A program made the translations under genes and the position numbers. The notes beneath the pieces are model-generated. The model was not told the DNA's origin. It saw only the letters and a list, made by a program, of their open reading frames with translations, and made no database searches. Positions 1-6,115 of a stretch of 7,600 nt of DNA are shown here, one piece after another; position 1 is the first letter of the stretch, and each line of letters starts with the position of its first letter. This DNA is from CAJXCL01 sp036011265. Lineage in GTDB: Bacteria; Nitrospinota; Nitrospinia; CAJXCL01. Where the stretch lies: contig DASCNB010000002.1 of the NCBI GenBank assembly GCA_036011265.1, positions 1-7,600 on the forward strand. Reading direction: 5' to 3'.

Positions 1-1
1 T

Positions 2-745
2 CTGGGAAATGCGAGAAAACTCTCTGTAATGCGACAGCGAAAGAAGATTGATAAAACAATAGCAGCAAAAAAACTCTACCACATACGACACAGCCTGTTA
101 TTACGATTAAACCAGCAGGTTTATGCAGAAGCCAATATGCAGCTGACCGGGTTAATTGATATAATTCCATTAGTTTTCCCGATATCAAAAACTGTCTTTA
201 TTATCCGCGATGGAAGAAACTGGGCTCGTTCAGTAATGAACGGAGGGTTCTCATATTATAGCAAACGGGATCCCCTATATTACTTTCCCTCAAGCCGTAT
301 TAGCGCGAAGATGCTACCTCACGATCCCTTTCATGATAAATGGAATCGTTTTTCTCTTTTTCAGCGTATTTGTTGGTATTGGCGCTTTCATATTGAACAT
401 GCCCGGCAGACTATGAAAAAGAATCCAAACGCAAAAATAGTTAAATTCGAAAGCTTATTTGAAGGTAATAATCAGGATGAAGCCCTTGATGATCTTTTGA
501 AATATGTGACAACATTTCCCGATGATAGCAAGGTTGAATATCAATATAAAGATAATCTGTCCGGTATAATGTTTCACAAATCTAACTCCATTGATTTCCC
601 TAAATGGGAGAAGTGGCCTTCAAAAATGGTCAGAGAATTTCAAGAAGTTTGCGGCGATTTTTTAATTCAGCAGGGCTACGGCAAAGAACCGCAATGGCAA
701 AAAATGGTGAATAAATCTGAAAAGAAGAAAACTAACGCTGAGTAG
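2..745 (+). CDS. Sulfotransferase family protein, 5'-truncated by the window edge
   Basis: The reading frame is open from base 2, so the ATG at 29 is probably internal and the true start lies upstream of the window. Numbered from that ATG, the segment AEANMQLTGLIDIIPLVFP (34-51 or so) leads into the strand VFIIRDGRNWARSVMN (56-71). This is the layout of the 3'-phosphate-binding region of PAPS-dependent sulfotransferases, with Arg60 and Ser68 in the expected places. A later IVKFESLFEG (about 137-146) resembles the family's 'YEDL' segment. The N-terminal P-loop that binds the 5'-phosphosulfate is outside the window and cannot be checked. Known family role: transfer of sulfate from PAPS to a hydroxyl or amino group of a glycan, lipid or small molecule. 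The lysine-rich tail ends at a TAG inside a perfect hairpin. Nearby glycosyltransferases suggest a glycan substrate, but a 568-base gap separates it from them, so shared function is inference. No homologue search was possible. Confidence 0.8.
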   Translation: MGNARKLSVMRQRKKIDKTIAAKKLYHIRHSLLLRLNQQVYAEANMQLTGLIDIIPLVFPISKTVFIIRDGRNWARSVMNGGFSYYSKRDPLYYFPSSRISAKMLPHDPFHDKWNRFSLFQRICWYWRFHIEHARQTMKKNPNAKIVKFESLFEGNNQDEALDDLLKYVTTFPDDSKVEYQYKDNLSGIMFHKSNSIDFPKWEKWPSKMVREFQEVCGDFLIQQGYGKEPQWQKMVNKSEKKKTNAE

Positions 746-750
746 CGTTA
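733..750 (+). terminator. Perfect 7-bp hairpin over the sulfotransferase stop codon, weak terminator candidate
   Basis: TAACGCT (733-739) and AGCGTTA (744-750) are exact inverted complements around the 4-base loop GAGT. The TAG stop (743-745) sits at the loop and start of the 3' arm. The next bases contain no T-run, so it does not look like a classical intrinsic terminator. A run of six T occurs only at 845-850, after a weak CCC/GGG pairing. It could act in mRNA 3'-end protection or be coincidental. Confidence 0.3.
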
Positions 751-878
751 ATGATTTAGGGTAGGCCAAGCGGGAATCTATTTTCGGATTTATTATTTGG
801 AGAGCAGTGCCAGTAAGGCTGTGTTGTAACCCTGAAAATGGGCGTTTTTTCATTCTGAATGAAACAAAGAATCTTTAA

Positions 879-1031
879 ATGATGAAAGGGATGGAAATGT
901 GTGAAATAAAAGTAGAAATACATTTAGAAAACTTTATTGATAGATATAGTTTTACAAAAAAAGAGATTCAGGAACCTGAGATAAGGAAGTATAGTGTGCA
1001 GGCAATCTATCCATCACTCAAAATGAAATGA
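879..1031 (+). pseudogene. Remnant resembling the N-terminus of a small clan AA (retropepsin-like) aspartic protease
   Basis: ATG at 879 (or 882) opens 50 codons ending at TGA 1029-1031. The segment EIKVEIHLENFIDRY, followed by KKEIQEPEIRKYSVQAI, follows the pattern I remember for small bacterial clan AA aspartic proteases. In those, a short strand, a 'xEEEIRxxxVxA' stretch and then a catalytic VDTGA motif occur in order. Here the frame ends just where the DTG motif should come, and DTG is absent in what follows, so the product would lack its catalytic aspartate. It is therefore called a truncated remnant. There is no clear ribosome-binding site. The similarity is from memory of the family rather than from a search. 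An unrelated small protein or a chance frame remains possible. Confidence 0.35.
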
Positions 1032-1132
1032 TTAAAGGTAGCTTTGATGCGAAAAATATAAAAACTTTAAAGACTAAAGTTAATAGAATATTAAATAAGA
1101 ATTTGGTAATTTCATTATTGATGAAAAAATAA
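1028..1132 (+). pseudogene. Short 34-codon frame of unknown identity, probably degraded
   Basis: This frame starts at an ATG overlapping the preceding TGA as ATGA and encodes MIKGSFDAKNIKTLKTKVN and a basic, hydrophobic tail. The start vaguely recalls small antitoxins that begin with a 'xFDGKxxxPLEKV' pattern, but the match is too short to name it. Shifting one frame near 1105 gives EFGNFIIDEKIRLNS before a stop, which looks more protein-like than the direct reading, so a frameshift is plausible. I do not recognise the gene and would not annotate it as functional. Confidence 0.2.
1063..1081. repeat. 7-bp inverted repeat
   Basis: AACTTTA (1063-1069) and TAAAGTT (1075-1081) are perfect inverted complements separated by AAGAC. 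The stem is AT-rich and no T-run follows, so it is not a good terminator. Such repeats arise easily in AT-rich DNA. No function is assigned. Confidence 0.3.
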
Positions 1133-1192
1133 GATTAAACAGCTAAAGAAAATCTGTAACAGTTCACCTTACTGAAAGAGCCAAAGGACAAC

Positions 1193-1223
1193 TTGATAGT
1201 GTATGAACTTCCATTTTTATAGT
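1193..1223 (+). promoter_or_regulatory. Weak sigma70-like promoter candidate upstream of the glycan gene cluster
   Basis: TTGATA (1193-1198, five of six to TTGACA) and TATAGT (1218-1223, five of six to TATAAT) are separated by 19 bases, longer than the preferred 17. This would give a 5' leader of roughly 85 bases before the ATG at 1314. In AT-rich sequence such matches are common, so this is a candidate only. It is the best placed one I saw for the five-gene run. Confidence 0.25.
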
Positions 1224-1233
1224 TTGGCAAACT
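1221..1233. promoter_or_regulatory. 13-base palindrome overlapping the candidate -10 box, possible operator
   Basis: AGTTTG (1221-1226) and CAAACT (1228-1233) are exact inverted complements around a single central G. It overlaps the last three bases of the putative -10 element and extends to the expected transcription start, where repressors bind. It could equally be a chance palindrome or part of a decayed gene. Confidence 0.2.
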
Positions 1234-1313
1234 CGCTACATTTACAAATATATCAAATTGTTATGAAGCTACAAATTACGCGAACTGTACGAATTAGAAA
1301 AAGAAATAATTAG

Positions 1314-2555
1314 ATGAATAAAACTAAATTGCCAAATGTTTTGGTGTTAGCGACTACTTTTCCAAGATGGAAAAATGATTCTGAGCCGGCGTTTGTTTAT
1401 AACTTATCCAAAAGGTTAGCTGCCAAGGGATTTAATATTACTGTGCTAGCTCCCGGTGCTCCGCATGCATTGTCCTATGAGGAGATGGATGGCTTAAAAG
1501 TTTATCGATTTTCATACTTTTATCCTAAAAAATTGCAGAAAGTTTGTTACGACGGCGGAGCATTGCCAAATTTAAAAAGTAGCAGGCTTGCAAGAATGGA
1601 GCTGCCTTTTTTTTTGTTGTTTCAATTTCTCCATATTGGTTGGATCATAAAAAAGGGAAATATCGATATGATTCATTGCCATTGGATTGTACCTCAAGGT
1701 TTTTTTTGTTCAATTTTCCAAAGAATTTTTAAAATACCTTTGATTCTAACAGCTCATGCCGGAGATGTATTTTCATTAAATAATCCTATTTTTAAAAGAA
1801 TTGGAAAATTTACTATTTCTCAGAGCTTATTTTGCATTGCCAACAGTAACGCAACGCAAAAGGCTATGTTGGCAATATCAAATGGAACATCGCCAGTTAA
1901 AATTATACCAATGGGAGTTGACCTGGATGTTTTTAACGGACAATGCCATGGTCAAAATATTAAAAAAAAATATAATATAAATGGACCAATACTATTAGCG
2001 GTGGGTAGGTTCGCAGAAAAAAAGGGATTTAAATACCTCATCGAGGCTATGCCACTAATTTTAAGAAAATGCAATGAAACAAAATTGTTGATTATTGGTT
2101 TTGGTCCTCTGGAAAAATCCTTAAAAGACCTGGTTGCAAAACTAAACATCGGTGGTTCTGTTATTTTCCCAGAAAAAATGTCTTCCTCTGAATTGGCTGT
2201 GTACTATGCGAGTTCAGATATCTTTGTTGGTCCATCAATTGTTGATGATAGCGGTGATACAGAAGGTTTAGGGATTGTTTTTTTAGAAGCGCTTGCATCA
2301 AATACAGCTGTTGTTGCCAGCCGGGTAGGTGGAATCACGGATTTTATAATTGACTATGAAACAGGCTTGCTTGCTAATGAAAAAGATCCTGAAGACCTTG
2401 CACGGAAAATAATGAAACTTATCACTGATAAAAATTTAAGAATGAAAATTGCAAATAAAGGGAAAAAGTATGTGGAAAACAATTTTTCATGGGAAATAAT
2501 TACGGAGCAGTATTTTTCCATTTACAAACAAATTTTAAATGTAAGAATAAAGTAA
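1314..2555 (+). CDS. Family 4-like (GT-B fold) glycosyltransferase
   Basis: The 413-residue product has the two-domain layout of retaining GT-B enzymes and is of normal family length. The N-terminal acceptor domain opens with LATTFPRWKNDSEPAFVYNL (12-31), then IDMIHCHWIVPQG (117-129) and LTAHAGD (145-151), and a linker with NSNATQKAM and IPMGVDLDVF (198-207). The C-terminal nucleotide-sugar domain shows AVGRFAEKKGFKYLIEAM (229-246), LIIGFGPLE (259-267) and the signature E-x7-E, Glu317 and Glu325 in EGLGIVFLEAL, then ASRVGG. Known role: transfer of a sugar from a nucleotide donor to a glycan or lipid acceptor at the cytoplasmic membrane face. Donor and acceptor cannot be told from sequence. 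The start has only a weak purine-rich stretch upstream and overlaps a preceding stop as ATGA. T9 (1607-1615), T8 (1700-1707) and A9 (1962-1970) tracts lie in the gene. It is the first gene of the tight five-gene run. Confidence 0.93.
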   Translation: MNKTKLPNVLVLATTFPRWKNDSEPAFVYNLSKRLAAKGFNITVLAPGAPHALSYEEMDGLKVYRFSYFYPKKLQKVCYDGGALPNLKSSRLARMELPFFLLFQFLHIGWIIKKGNIDMIHCHWIVPQGFFCSIFQRIFKIPLILTAHAGDVFSLNNPIFKRIGKFTISQSLFCIANSNATQKAMLAISNGTSPVKIIPMGVDLDVFNGQCHGQNIKKKYNINGPILLAVGRFAEKKGFKYLIEAMPLILRKCNETKLLIIGFGPLEKSLKDLVAKLNIGGSVIFPEKMSSSELAVYYASSDIFVGPSIVDDSGDTEGLGIVFLEALASNTAVVASRVGGITDFIIDYETGLLANEKDPEDLARKIMKLITDKNLRMKIANKGKKYVENNFSWEIITEQYFSIYKQILNVRIK

Positions 2556-2577
2556 ATGCCATTCGTAATGGGGTTGT

Positions 2578-3471
2578 ATGATTTTTTCTACAAGAGCAAA
2601 TTATTATCCTAAAATCAGCATTGTTGTTCCTGCCTATAACGCTTCTAAAACAATTGATCGGTGTATTCAATCTCTTTTAAAGCAAAATTACAAAAACTAT
2701 GAAATAATAATAGTGGATGATTCTTCGACAGATAATACTTCTGAGTTAGTAAAAAAGTATCCTGTTAAGTTACTAAAAACTCCAAAAAATACAGGTGCTG
2801 GCGGTGCAAGAAATATTGGCATTGAAAGCAGCAGGGGAGAAATTATTGCTTTTACTGATTCTGACTGTATTGCATTGGAAACTTGGCTTCAAGAAATAGT
2901 TAATACTTTTATTAAACTGCCTGAAGCTAGCGCAATTGGAGGTGGAGTATTAAATGTAAACGTAGATATTATAAGCTGGGCTGATTATTTTTCCAATTTT
3001 TCTGAATTTATTCCAACTGGTACTATAAGAGAAATGAGAACCATTCCCACTTTAAATATAGCTTATAAAATGGAGAAATTAAATGGACTGCGTTTCTTGA
3101 ACCTGAGCAACACAGAAGATACAATATTGAATATGCAATTCAGAGAGAAAGGAAATAAAATATTTTTTAATCCTAATGTTTTAATTAAACATAATCACAG
3201 GAGAGTTGATTTAAAATCTTATTTGCTAAAGCAGAAGTTTTATGGGAAGTGGTTTGTCTATTCCAGAATTCATTATAATTTACCTGGAAAAAAATTAATA
3301 AAGTATAAGTATTTATTTCTTTTATTTCCAAGGATTATTTTAATTATTAAAAGAATTATTAAAACAAAATATATAATTAAATTTATTAAAATACTGCCAA
3401 TTATTTTTTTGGGTGAGATATCAAGAACCAAAGCTATTTTTTGCAACTCCAAATCTAATATTGAAACTTAG
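2578..3471 (+). CDS. Family 2 (GT-A fold) glycosyltransferase with hydrophobic C-terminal tail
   Basis: The 297-residue product begins with the GT-A nucleotide-binding fold: ISIVVPAYNAS (13-23), EIIIVDDSSTDNTSELV (42-58), GAGGARNIGI (73-82) and the metal/donor DxD motif DSD at 94-96 in IAFTDSDC. NTEDTIL (178-184) matches the ED-type motif carrying the catalytic base in inverting family 2 enzymes. The C-terminal 55 residues (from about 244) are rich in Ile, Leu, Phe and Lys with two hydrophobic stretches (about 244-259 and 265-278), suggesting membrane anchoring near a lipid-linked acceptor. Known role: inverting transfer from a nucleotide-sugar. The specific sugar is unknown. It starts 22 bases after the previous stop, behind a weak TGGGG element. 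The coding sequence is extremely AT-rich towards its end (8 G+C in 3301-3360), unlike the two last genes. Confidence 0.92.
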   Translation: MIFSTRANYYPKISIVVPAYNASKTIDRCIQSLLKQNYKNYEIIIVDDSSTDNTSELVKKYPVKLLKTPKNTGAGGARNIGIESSRGEIIAFTDSDCIALETWLQEIVNTFIKLPEASAIGGGVLNVNVDIISWADYFSNFSEFIPTGTIREMRTIPTLNIAYKMEKLNGLRFLNLSNTEDTILNMQFREKGNKIFFNPNVLIKHNHRRVDLKSYLLKQKFYGKWFVYSRIHYNLPGKKLIKYKYLFLLFPRIILIIKRIIKTKYIIKFIKILPIIFLGEISRTKAIFCNSKSNIET

Positions 3472-3492
3472 CTAGACTGAAATAAACCAATA

Positions 3493-4581
3493 ATGCTTTC
3501 AATCCTTTTTAATAAAAGTCCATTCCAATTTATTCATTACATTACAAACAGATGCAATGCTAAGTGCGAACACTGTTTTTATTGGGAGAAATTAAACAAA
3601 GGCAAGCAATTAAGCATAGATGAGATTATAAAAATTACAGAAAGCATGGGCAAAATATATCAACTGATATTAACAGGCGGAGAACCATTTTTAAGAGAAG
3701 AAATCGTGGAGATTGTTAAAGCTTACTATAAAAATAATAAAATTCAATCATTAAATATTCCAACTAATGGTATTTTAAAAAAAATAATAGTGGAAAGATG
3801 TAAAGAGATTCTTAAAATATGTCCAAATATTAATTTTTCGCTAAATTTATCTATTGATGGATTTAAAGAGCTCCATGACGAAATAAGGGGGGTAGATGGA
3901 TGTTATGAAAATGCCATTAATGTTTTTAAGGAAACCGTAAAACTCAAAGAAAAATATTCAAGGTTTAATGTAACATTTTTGACTACACTTACAGGACATA
4001 ATCAGCATGAAATTTTAAAGTTATATAAATTTATAAAAGAAGAATTAAAAGCAAACTTGTTCCAGCTAAATTTTTTAAGGGGAAAACCTAAGAAAATCAA
4101 CCTTTCTTCAGCAGATTTTAATATTTATAGAGAAGTCAATGAGCAAAGTTTTAATAATTATAAAGTTACGGGGGGATCCCCTTGTTTTATTAAAATTAAA
4201 AGCTGGTTAAGGAATAGATTAAACAGGGCTCGTTATAACAGGATTATCGAAACAGCAAGTTACAATAAATTCATAACCCCATGTTATGCTGGTTACTTAA
4301 ATGCTGTAATGTATGAAGATGGAGATGTTTTCCCCTGTGAATTGCTGGACCAAAAAATTGGAAACATAAGAGACTTTGATTATGATTTTGGCGCGCTCTG
4401 GAACTCCGAAAAGAATAAGAGAATTAGATCGTTCATTAAAGATACTAAATGTTTTTGCACTCATGAGTGTTTTTTAACAACTAATATCTTATTTAATCCA
4501 AAACAAGTTTTAAAAATGTTGTTGGTTAAAAGCGAAAATGGCAAATCTATTTCAACCAATATAAAATGCGTTAACTCTTAA
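3493..4581 (+). CDS. Radical SAM enzyme with variant SPASM-like C-terminal iron-sulfur domain
   Basis: The 362-residue product carries the radical SAM cluster motif C-x3-C-x2-C (Cys21, Cys25, Cys28, followed by F-Y-W) in ITNRCNAKCEHC, the SAM-contacting TGGEPFLREE (61-70), then NIPTNG (88-93) and LNLSIDGF (117-124). The C-terminal region has Cys264, Gly277 and Cys282 in C-x12-G-x4-C spacing, typical of the start of a SPASM domain, then GNIRDFDYDFGALWNS and a compact Cys320-x-Cys322-x3-Cys326. The canonical CX2CX5CX3C-C ending is missing, so probably one auxiliary [4Fe-4S] cluster is bound. Family roles include anaerobic sulfatase and peptide maturation and dehydrogenation of sugar alcohols. 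In this glycan context an oxidation or epimerisation of a sugar or lipid-linked intermediate is possible (inference). No clear Shine-Dalgarno is visible. It begins 21 bases after the previous gene and is likely co-transcribed. Confidence 0.88.
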   Translation: MLSILFNKSPFQFIHYITNRCNAKCEHCFYWEKLNKGKQLSIDEIIKITESMGKIYQLILTGGEPFLREEIVEIVKAYYKNNKIQSLNIPTNGILKKIIVERCKEILKICPNINFSLNLSIDGFKELHDEIRGVDGCYENAINVFKETVKLKEKYSRFNVTFLTTLTGHNQHEILKLYKFIKEELKANLFQLNFLRGKPKKINLSSADFNIYREVNEQSFNNYKVTGGSPCFIKIKSWLRNRLNRARYNRIIETASYNKFITPCYAGYLNAVMYEDGDVFPCELLDQKIGNIRDFDYDFGALWNSEKNKRIRSFIKDTKCFCTHECFLTTNILFNPKQVLKMLLVKSENGKSISTNIKCVNS

Positions 4582-4597
4582 AAATTTTATACAATAT

Positions 4598-6085
4598 ATG
4601 AGTACAAAATCAACTATTTTATTGATATTTCCTGGATCGTTTGGTGTGAAGGATATTAATATCCCGCTTTCTCTGTTATATATTGCTAAACCCCTCTTAA
4701 TGAGCGGGTACAAAGTACAATTAGTTGATTCCAGAATTGAAGATTATAAGTTAATGAATTACAACAACATTTTGTATGCAGGCATTAGTTCCATGTCCGG
4801 TAATCAGGTATACCATGGTCTTGAAATAGCAAAATTTATTAGAAAAAAAAATCCAGAGGCAAAATTGATATGGGGAGGCCCTCATCCCTCAAGTATACCT
4901 GGTAATGTAATCAGCAGTCCTTATGCTGACATTGTGGTTCGAGGCGAAGGTGAAGAAACATTGCTAAAGTTAAGTGAAAGGTTAGAGAGAAAAAAGTCTT
5001 ATGATGACATCCCAGGATTGACATTTAAGAGAAATGGAGAAATCTTTGCAACGCCGAATAGGAATCCTATCGATCTTAATCAGATAGGTAATTTGCCCTA
5101 TCATCTACTCAAAATGGACCAATACCCGAACATTATAGATAAATTTGAATATATATCGAGTAAGGGTTGTCCGCACCCTTGCACCTTTTGCAGTGACGCT
5201 GCTAATTATGGAAGAAGCTGGCGGGCCAAATCTGCCGATATTGTTATATCTGAATTAGAATATATTATCAATACTTACGATCCAAAGCGAATAACCATTC
5301 AAGATGCAAACTTTTTTGTTAGTCGTAAACGGGTAGAGGAGATTTGCAGATGCATCATTGACAGGGGGTGGAACATCGACCTCTATGCTTTTATAAGAAG
5401 TGATTATGTTCCCAGATATTCGGATGAAATGATGAAACTTGTAAGAAAAGCAGGCTTTAAAGAATTGGCTTTTGGTGCTGAATCCGGTTCTGACCGTTTA
5501 TTAGAGTACATTAAAAAACAGCAAAAAACAGATAAAATTATTCAGACTGTAGAGATATTTAAAAAATATGATATTAAGCCGGTCATCAGTTTAATGATTG
5601 GTCTCCCAACTGAGACGAAAGAAGATCTAATCAAGACTACTGACTTGTATGATCAAATTATGAAAACTCACCCCGGGGCTTTGGTAAATGGTATTTTCAT
5701 TTATACCCCCTTTCCGGGATCCGAGTTGGCTCAAATATTAATGATGCGATACAATTATCAATTTCCGAACTCTCTGGAGGAATGGGGAAAATGGAAGTGG
5801 AGCAGTCCTAAAAATATTACTTGGGTAGAAAAAGAGGTCAAAGAAAGATATGAAGCAATTTATCTAATTGTAAGATATTTATTTGTTTATAAATTGCTGA
5901 AAAATTGGTCTTTCTGGCAATTGAGAGCTCGTTGTGGTTCCAGCATTAAAGCTTTATTGGTCCTGTTGTTCAACAATTTCTTTTATCCAATGGCTAAAAT
6001 TCGCTGGGAAAAAAGGCTTTTTAAAAACCCGATAGAATGGAGACTGTGGTATTTTGCTTATGGAAAGTTTAAAGGTGTGGATTAA
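4598..6085 (+). CDS. Cobalamin-binding-domain radical SAM protein, first of two paralogues
   Basis: The 495-residue product has the class B layout. The N-terminal Rossmann-like B12-binding domain spans about 1-150 (ILLIFPGSFG, LQxVDSR-like segment, AGISSMSGN at 61-69, WGGPHPSSIP at 92-101, RGEGEET at 115-121). A radical SAM core follows with C-x3-C-x2-C (Cys191, Cys195, Cys198), DANFFVSRKRVEEIC, FGAESGSD and FIYTPFPGSEL. The His-on B12 motif DxHxxG is absent, as in many members. Beyond about 385 comes SLEEWGKWKW and a partly hydrophobic tail with two candidate membrane-contact stretches, ending in EWRLWYFAYGK. Characterised relatives (for example BchE, HpnP and fosfomycin-type methylases) do cyclisations or C/P-methylations through methylcobalamin or cob(II)alamin. 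The substrate here is unknown, with a sugar, lipid or polyprenyl intermediate likely from context. It follows the SPASM gene after 16 bases, without a visible Shine-Dalgarno. An A9 run is at 4843-4851. Confidence 0.9.
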   Translation: MSTKSTILLIFPGSFGVKDINIPLSLLYIAKPLLMSGYKVQLVDSRIEDYKLMNYNNILYAGISSMSGNQVYHGLEIAKFIRKKNPEAKLIWGGPHPSSIPGNVISSPYADIVVRGEGEETLLKLSERLERKKSYDDIPGLTFKRNGEIFATPNRNPIDLNQIGNLPYHLLKMDQYPNIIDKFEYISSKGCPHPCTFCSDAANYGRSWRAKSADIVISELEYIINTYDPKRITIQDANFFVSRKRVEEICRCIIDRGWNIDLYAFIRSDYVPRYSDEMMKLVRKAGFKELAFGAESGSDRLLEYIKKQQKTDKIIQTVEIFKKYDIKPVISLMIGLPTETKEDLIKTTDLYDQIMKTHPGALVNGIFIYTPFPGSELAQILMMRYNYQFPNSLEEWGKWKWSSPKNITWVEKEVKERYEAIYLIVRYLFVYKLLKNWSFWQLRARCGSSIKALLVLLFNNFFYPMAKIRWEKRLFKNPIEWRLWYFAYGKFKGVD

Positions 6086-6115
6086 ACTCGCCATATCATA
6101 AAGGTATATAGATCA

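Larger units (their letters stand above)
746..1313. other. Long gap without an intact gene; decayed coding remnants and inverted repeats
   Basis: No frame on either strand gives a convincing intact protein in these 568 bases. The section up to about 878 shows nothing recognisable beyond a T-run at 845-850. From 879 to 1317 several plus-strand pieces read like protein but are broken by stops and frame changes: a protease-like N-terminus (879-1031), an overlapping 34-codon frame (1028-1132), and an interrupted frame (1147-1317). A 7-bp inverted repeat lies at 1063-1081 and a 13-base palindrome at 1221-1233. The simplest reading is a graveyard of small genes between two parts of an accessory locus. 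Confidence 0.5.
1147..1317 (+). pseudogene. Interrupted coding-like stretch ending in an ATGA overlap with the glycosyltransferase start
   Basis: In the frame that includes base 1147 the translation reads VTVHLTERAKGQLDSV, a TGA at 1204, TSIFIVWQTRYIYKYIKLL, a TGA at 1264, then SYKLRELYELEKEIIR and a TGA at 1315-1317. The last stop overlaps the ATG of the next gene. The charged, helix-like ending is typical of small bacterial proteins, but the two internal stops and lack of a start codon argue for a dead gene or chance. I do not recognise the family. If TGA were read as an amino acid the frame would be open, but every other gene here uses TGA/TAA/TAG normally or neutrally, so recoding is not supported. 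Confidence 0.2.

Noticed and set aside
831..850. CCC/GGG pairing followed by T6 as an intrinsic terminator
   Set aside because: The stem is only three base pairs with a seven-base loop, too weak to call.
662..853. 63-codon minus-strand open frame across the end of the sulfotransferase gene
   Set aside because: It overlaps a clearly coding plus-strand gene and its translation is low-complexity with no family-like motif. It is best explained as a shadow frame.
1037..1044. GGTAGCTT as an ops/RfaH-type antitermination element upstream of the glycan operon
   Set aside because: Only the GGTAG part matches. The preceding GGC of the element is replaced by AAA, and no JUMPstart context is seen.
879..1132. 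Short peptides as RiPP precursors for the SPASM radical SAM enzyme
   Set aside because: They look like broken protein remnants, lie far from the SPASM gene with two glycosyltransferases between, have no Cys/Gly-rich core, and no peptidase or transporter gene is visible.
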